Assembly (NCBI GenBank): GCA_001564255.1
Contig: LKNC01000098.1
Span: 1-8,891, forward strand
Reading direction: 5' to 3'
DNA length: 8,891 nucleotides
Source of the DNA: Natrialbaceae archaeon Tc-Br11_E2g1
GTDB taxonomy: Archaea; Halobacteriota; Halobacteria; Halobacteriales; Natrialbaceae
Part shown: positions 6,065 through 8,891 of the stretch, in pieces
How the letters are laid out: the number at the start of each line of letters is the position of its first letter
Position numbering within the stretch: the stretch's first letter is position 1
Notes under the pieces: model-generated
What the model was told of the DNA's origin: nothing
What the model saw: the letters and a program-made list of their open reading frames with translations, nothing else
The model's database searches: none
Position numbers and translations under genes: made by a program

Positions 6065-6143
6065 ATACTACCGGACGGAACTGTGTGACGATTCTCGCCA
6101 CCCCGTGCCTGCTCCGTCGTTCACGACTTCCGTCCGGTAGTAT
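6065..6143. repeat. 79-bp inverted-repeat element (MITE-like or hairpin terminator)
   Basis: ATACTACCGGACGGAA at 6065-6080 is matched perfectly by its reverse complement at 6128-6143, leaving a 47-bp interior. A weaker inner stem (GTGACG at 6085-6090 with CGTTCAC at 6118-6124, one bulged base) continues the fold. The left arm starts 3 nt after the J-domain stop. The last base of the right arm is part of the stop codon of the M24 gene. It therefore occupies the whole gap between two convergent genes. No transposase or clear target-site duplication is seen. It may be a non-autonomous transposon remnant or a structured bidirectional 3' end. Confidence 0.8.
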
Positions 6144-7177
6144 CAGGGGGAGAGCGACCGGGACGGCGACTCGAGAACGCGTGTCCCCTCGTCGACGACG
6201 ACCAGTTCCGCGAGTCGAACGTCGCCGCCAGTGACGTCTTCGACGGCGACCTCGAGTCGAACCACCGACCCCCCGGCGATCGTATCACCCCGACCCGGCC
6301 GTTCCCGGGGCTCGAGGCCGACGCCGGAAACGGTGGCGTCGATTCCCTCCTCGAACCCGAAGGCCATCACTTCCGCCTCCAGGTCGCCCTCGACGGCCTC
6401 GACCGACTGGTCGCCCGCCCGGAGCATCGTCGCGGCGGACTTCAGCGCGCTGTCGGCCGCGACGTGGGCGCGCCGTTCCCGACCACCGTCACCGTCGACG
6501 ACGACCGTCCGCACGAGGCCAGCGTGGTAGCCGTCGGGGCCGCAGGGGGCTGTCGAGAGGACGATCGGCTCGCCTGCAGGGAGCGGGGTCGCCCCGTCGC
6601 GTCCGCCGGCGTCGACGGCCGTGTTCCCCGCCGGAAAGCCACCCGCAGCGACGACCGCTTCGTCGATCGTCCGACGTACCGTCCCGCCAGTCAGGAACTG
6701 TCCGTCGACCTCGAGTGACCCGTCGGCGACCGTCGCGTTCGCGATCACCGAACGGGCCCGTTCTACTCCCGCCGTCGCCGCCGCCTGTGCCGACTCGACA
6801 CGGGCGAGCTCGCCGGGCGTCTTCCTCGCTCGCGCCCGCGAGAGGACGTCACTCGAGGCCAGAGTAAACCCCGCACTCTCGAGATAGAGTGCGGCGTCGT
6901 GGGGGAGGTCCGGCGGTGCGAGAATCGTGTCCGTCACCCCACGTTCGGTCAACCGGGCCGCGAGTTGCTCGGCCGGATGGGCTGGAGGGGCGTCCGTCCT
7001 CTCGATCCACCCCTCGTGGTCGACGGCGGCGGCGACGGTGTGGGCGGGCGCGCCGGGGAGACAGTACCGGATCTCCGGAGTCGTCCCGGGGCCGACGGCG
7101 ACGAACGCGCCGGCCTCCCGTTCGTCGAGTTCCTCGTGGATCGCTGCCTCGAGGTGTCGGCGGCGGTCGGTCACCAC
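6143..7177 (-). CDS. M24 metallopeptidase-fold protein, probably catalytically inactive
   Basis: A 344-residue protein with the two-domain creatinase/prolidase layout: an N-terminal alpha/beta domain (about 1-110), a KTPGELARVESAQ linker helix (119-131), then a pita-bread domain (about 132-335). Family landmarks survive, including GYHAGLVRT at 216-224 (usual form GYxSDxTRT) and SGVGLEP at 284-290 (usual form HGIGLEVHE). By eye-alignment, however, the two metal-binding Asp are Ser208 and Gly220, the His is Ser284 and the last Glu is Ala323. Only Glu309 of the five ligands appears kept. It is probably a pseudo-peptidase with a binding or regulatory role, though misalignment of one or two sites is possible. 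The GTG start follows a near-perfect Shine-Dalgarno site, and a second GTG follows at once. It is the last gene of a likely operon with the helicase. Confidence 0.85.
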   Translation of the reverse strand: MVTDRRRHLEAAIHEELDEREAGAFVAVGPGTTPEIRYCLPGAPAHTVAAAVDHEGWIERTDAPPAHPAEQLAARLTERGVTDTILAPPDLPHDAALYLESAGFTLASSDVLSRARARKTPGELARVESAQAAATAGVERARSVIANATVADGSLEVDGQFLTGGTVRRTIDEAVVAAGGFPAGNTAVDAGGRDGATPLPAGEPIVLSTAPCGPDGYHAGLVRTVVVDGDGGRERRAHVAADSALKSAATMLRAGDQSVEAVEGDLEAEVMAFGFEEGIDATVSGVGLEPRERPGRGDTIAGGSVVRLEVAVEDVTGGDVRLAELVVVDEGTRVLESPSRSLSP

Positions 7178-7181
7178 GTCC

Positions 7182-7190
7182 GATCACCTC
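7182..7190 (-). promoter_or_regulatory. Strong Shine-Dalgarno site for the M24-like gene
   Basis: On the minus strand GAGGTGATC is fully complementary to the conserved archaeal 16S rRNA 3' end and sits 4 nt before the GTG at 7177. It fixes this unusual start codon. The TGA at 7184-7186, which ends the small upstream ORF, lies inside the site, an arrangement that fits translational coupling within a polycistronic mRNA. Confidence 0.8.
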
Positions 7191-7285
7191 GAGGGCATCG
7201 GGTGTGTCCGGTCGAGTGCAGGCGGCGGTGCATACGCGGTAGCGTTGGCTCCAGGGCGGTCAAAGCGGTTCTGGTCGGCGTCCAT
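7184..7285 (-). CDS. Possible 33-residue small ORF between helicase and M24 genes
   Basis: The ORF opens with ATG 13 nt after the helicase stop, preceded by GGAG (7292-7295) with 6-nt spacing. It ends in a TGA embedded in the Shine-Dalgarno site of the M24-like gene. The peptide begins MDADQNRFDRPG and is rich in Pro and Ala, with no membrane segment or known motif. It is in the same frame as the M24 gene, separated by one stop and two codons. It could be a real small protein, a coupling leader peptide that keeps ribosomes moving between the two larger genes, or chance. I do not recognise it. Conservation of the peptide in relatives would decide. Confidence 0.35.
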   Translation of the reverse strand: MDADQNRFDRPGANATAYAPPPALDRTHPMPSR

Positions 7286-7298
7286 AGCGGACTCCGTT

Positions 7299-8891
7299 TC
7301 AGGGTGCTTCCGCCTCGACCTCGCGGTCGGCCGGCTGTTGGGCCCGTTCGACCAGTTCCTCGAGGTCGTCGTCGGTCGGGCAGTTGTGGAGTAGGACGTC
7401 GATCGGCAGGGTCGGGGCACCGTTGACCAGGTTCTCGAGTAAGACGAGCCGTTCTCGAGCCCGTGACATACCGACGTAGAAGACGCGACGTTCGTTGTCG
7501 GTGAGGACGGGGACGGGTGAGGTGGACTTGGTGAACTCCTCGACGCCGGGGACGTTCTCGGGATCGTCTACCGTCGCGGCCATCTGCTCTACCACCTTCT
7601 CGGTGAGGTCGGTCGCGACGAAGACGTGGTCGGCTTCACGACCTTTCGCCGAGTGGATAGTGCCGAGACGGACGCGGTCGGTGTCCATGCCCCGGTGGGT
7701 GTCGATCGCGAAGTACGCCTGGACCGACTTTTTCTGAAAGTTCGTGACTTTCCGGACCATATCCGACGCGGAGGCCGGACCGGGCATGAACGGAACGTGG
7801 TCCTCGATGACCGCCTTCGGGACGGTCAGGTGTTTCAGGTCCTCGACGCCGGCTTCTTCCTGTAACTCGTCGATCGCCTCGAAGAGGTCGTCACGATCGC
7901 TGGTGCCAAACGCCGAGTCCATGAGCATGTCCGCGAGTCGGCGTGCCTGCAGACCAGTTACGTCCTCGCCGGCGTCGATCGCCTCGATGGCGCGGACGTA
8001 CTGGGTGAGTCGGTCGGTCCACATCCGCTGGTCGGTCAGGGCGGTAAAAGGGACACCCTCGGTGATGAATTCGTCGATGAACTGGAACATCTGGTAGCGC
8101 GCCCGGAACAGCAACATGATGGTCCCGTCGTCTTCGGCTAGCGTTCGCCGGACCATCCGAACCAGATCGAGCATCGACTTGTTCCGGTAGGCCTCGACCG
8201 ACCCCCCCTCTTTGCGCGGGTTGAGGTCTTTGTCTTGGCGTTTATCGATGTGACGGATCTCCTGATTGACGGCGTGAAGGACGTTCGAGGGGAGGCGGTA
8301 GGAGTTCGGGAGTATGACGTCGGTTTCGACGTCCTCGTCCAACAAGAGCGCGGGGTCGGCCCCTTGCCAGGAGTAGACGACCTGGTCGTCGTCACCGGCG
8401 ATCAGGACACGCTTTACGTGTGGTTTCCACTCGTCATAGACGTCGTACTGCAAGGTCGTGATGTCCTGGAACTCGTCGATCACGAGGTACTCGACGTTGG
8501 GGACGAGCGAGCGCTGCTTGACGCGCTCTAACATATCTGCAAAGCCGATCTTCCCCTCCTGGCCCTTGTACGAACGCCAGGCACGGATCGCTTCGGGAAC
8601 GTCGATCCTGTCGTCGTCGCTTGGCCAGGTCGGCGTGTACTTGTTGCCCTCTTGGGCGTTCGGGTCGATCTCCGGGGGGAGGCGTACTTCTTCTACGTCC
8701 CATTTGAAAGGGACGTCGTACCAGTCGGAGACGTCACGACGGGTTCGCTGGAGCCACTGGCTCGTGGCGATAATCTTGTTGCCGATCGTCGTCGACCGTG
8801 CGGTTCGGCGGCCACCGCTTTGGTACTCGTCTTCGTACTCAAGGCCGTACTCCTCGCAGAACGCTTCTTTGTCGTTTTCGCCGACAACATC
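7299..8891 (-). CDS. UvrD/Rep-type superfamily 1 ATP-dependent DNA helicase, 5' end outside window
   Basis: The reading frame is open from the right edge to the TGA at 7299-7301, giving the last 530 residues. The part carrying Walker A lies beyond the window. SF1A helicase motifs follow in order. Motif II is VIDEFQD near 8480-8463. Motif III is GDDDQVVYSWQGAD at 8396-8355. Motif IV is LPNSYR near 8314-8297. Motif V is GTIHSAKGREADHVF near 7668-7624. Motif VI is RRVFYVGMSRARERL near 7494-7450. A GFADMLERV segment near 8549-8523 matches the conserved block between motifs I and II. The enzyme should unwind DNA 3' to 5', in repair or replication restart. The C-terminal tail is short and acidic, without a nuclease domain. 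An internal ATG at 8534 is not the start, because sequence upstream is coding and family-like. It is the first visible gene of the minus-strand operon. Confidence 0.93.
   Translation of the reverse strand, partial: DVVGENDKEAFCEEYGLEYEDEYQSGGRRTARSTTIGNKIIATSQWLQRTRRDVSDWYDVPFKWDVEEVRLPPEIDPNAQEGNKYTPTWPSDDDRIDVPEAIRAWRSYKGQEGKIGFADMLERVKQRSLVPNVEYLVIDEFQDITTLQYDVYDEWKPHVKRVLIAGDDDQVVYSWQGADPALLLDEDVETDVILPNSYRLPSNVLHAVNQEIRHIDKRQDKDLNPRKEGGSVEAYRNKSMLDLVRMVRRTLAEDDGTIMLLFRARYQMFQFIDEFITEGVPFTALTDQRMWTDRLTQYVRAIEAIDAGEDVTGLQARRLADMLMDSAFGTSDRDDLFEAIDELQEEAGVEDLKHLTVPKAVIEDHVPFMPGPASASDMVRKVTNFQKKSVQAYFAIDTHRGMDTDRVRLGTIHSAKGREADHVFVATDLTEKVVEQMAATVDDPENVPGVEEFTKSTSPVPVLTDNERRVFYVGMSRARERLVLLENLVNGAPTLPIDVLLHNCPTDDDLEELVERAQQPADREVEAEAP

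Noticed and set aside
8434..8891. Separate short open frames at the right edge on the minus strand
   Set aside because: Translation of the helicase frame continues without a stop to base 8891 with helicase-like sequence, so these are shadows and the helicase is simply cut by the window.
1..8891. CRISPR array, tRNA or rRNA genes, transposase, toxin-antitoxin or defence cluster
   Set aside because: No regularly spaced repeats, cloverleaf-like segments, transposase motifs or paired small toxin/antitoxin genes were found. The helicase neighbours are not known defence genes.

Overview
The window reads as a piece of a haloarchaeal chromosome, perhaps from the Natrialbales-like part of the Halobacteria, though that finer placement is a guess. 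The base composition is very GC-rich. The predicted proteins are rich in Asp and Glu. Several genes have an AT-rich TATA-like box about 28-30 nt before the start codon and no Shine-Dalgarno (SD) site, the usual haloarchaeal leaderless arrangement. The single very strong SD site matches the archaeal 16S rRNA 3' end. There is no rRNA, tRNA, CRISPR array, intact transposase or phage gene. No stretch longer than 300 bases lacks a gene.

Layout from left to right. Bases 1-146 hold only a likely promoter. A PAP2-superfamily lipid phosphatase (147-1103, +) converges on a flippase-like multi-pass membrane protein (1104-2150, -), and their stop codons abut with no gap. A DUF1684 protein (2283-2855, -) is divergent from a PrsW-family intramembrane protease (3048-4097, +). 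The 192-bp region between them holds an 86-bp imperfect palindrome. A 71-residue membrane protein with a MerT-like Cys-Cys motif (4134-4349, -) is followed by a bacterial-type riboflavin synthase (4449-5096, -). A small haloarchaeal membrane protein (5175-5405, +) lies divergent to the synthase. Next is a GTG-initiated, C-terminally anchored J-domain protein (5465-6061, +).

The right part is read on the minus strand and looks like one operon: the C-terminal 530 residues of a UvrD/Rep-type helicase (7299 to beyond the right edge), a possible 33-codon small ORF (7184-7285), and an M24 peptidase-fold protein (6143-7177) that lacks most of the expected metal ligands. Between the J-domain gene and the M24 gene lies a 79-bp element with perfect 16-bp inverted repeats. 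A diverged half copy of that repeat sits between the PrsW and Cys-Cys genes, also where two genes converge.

Most genes are ordinary housekeeping or envelope genes, and I see no clear multi-gene novel system. The least explained signals are the paired inverted-repeat element and its half copy, the palindrome between the DUF1684 and prsW-like genes, the pseudo-enzyme M24 protein in a helicase operon, and the Arg-rich tail-anchored J-protein.
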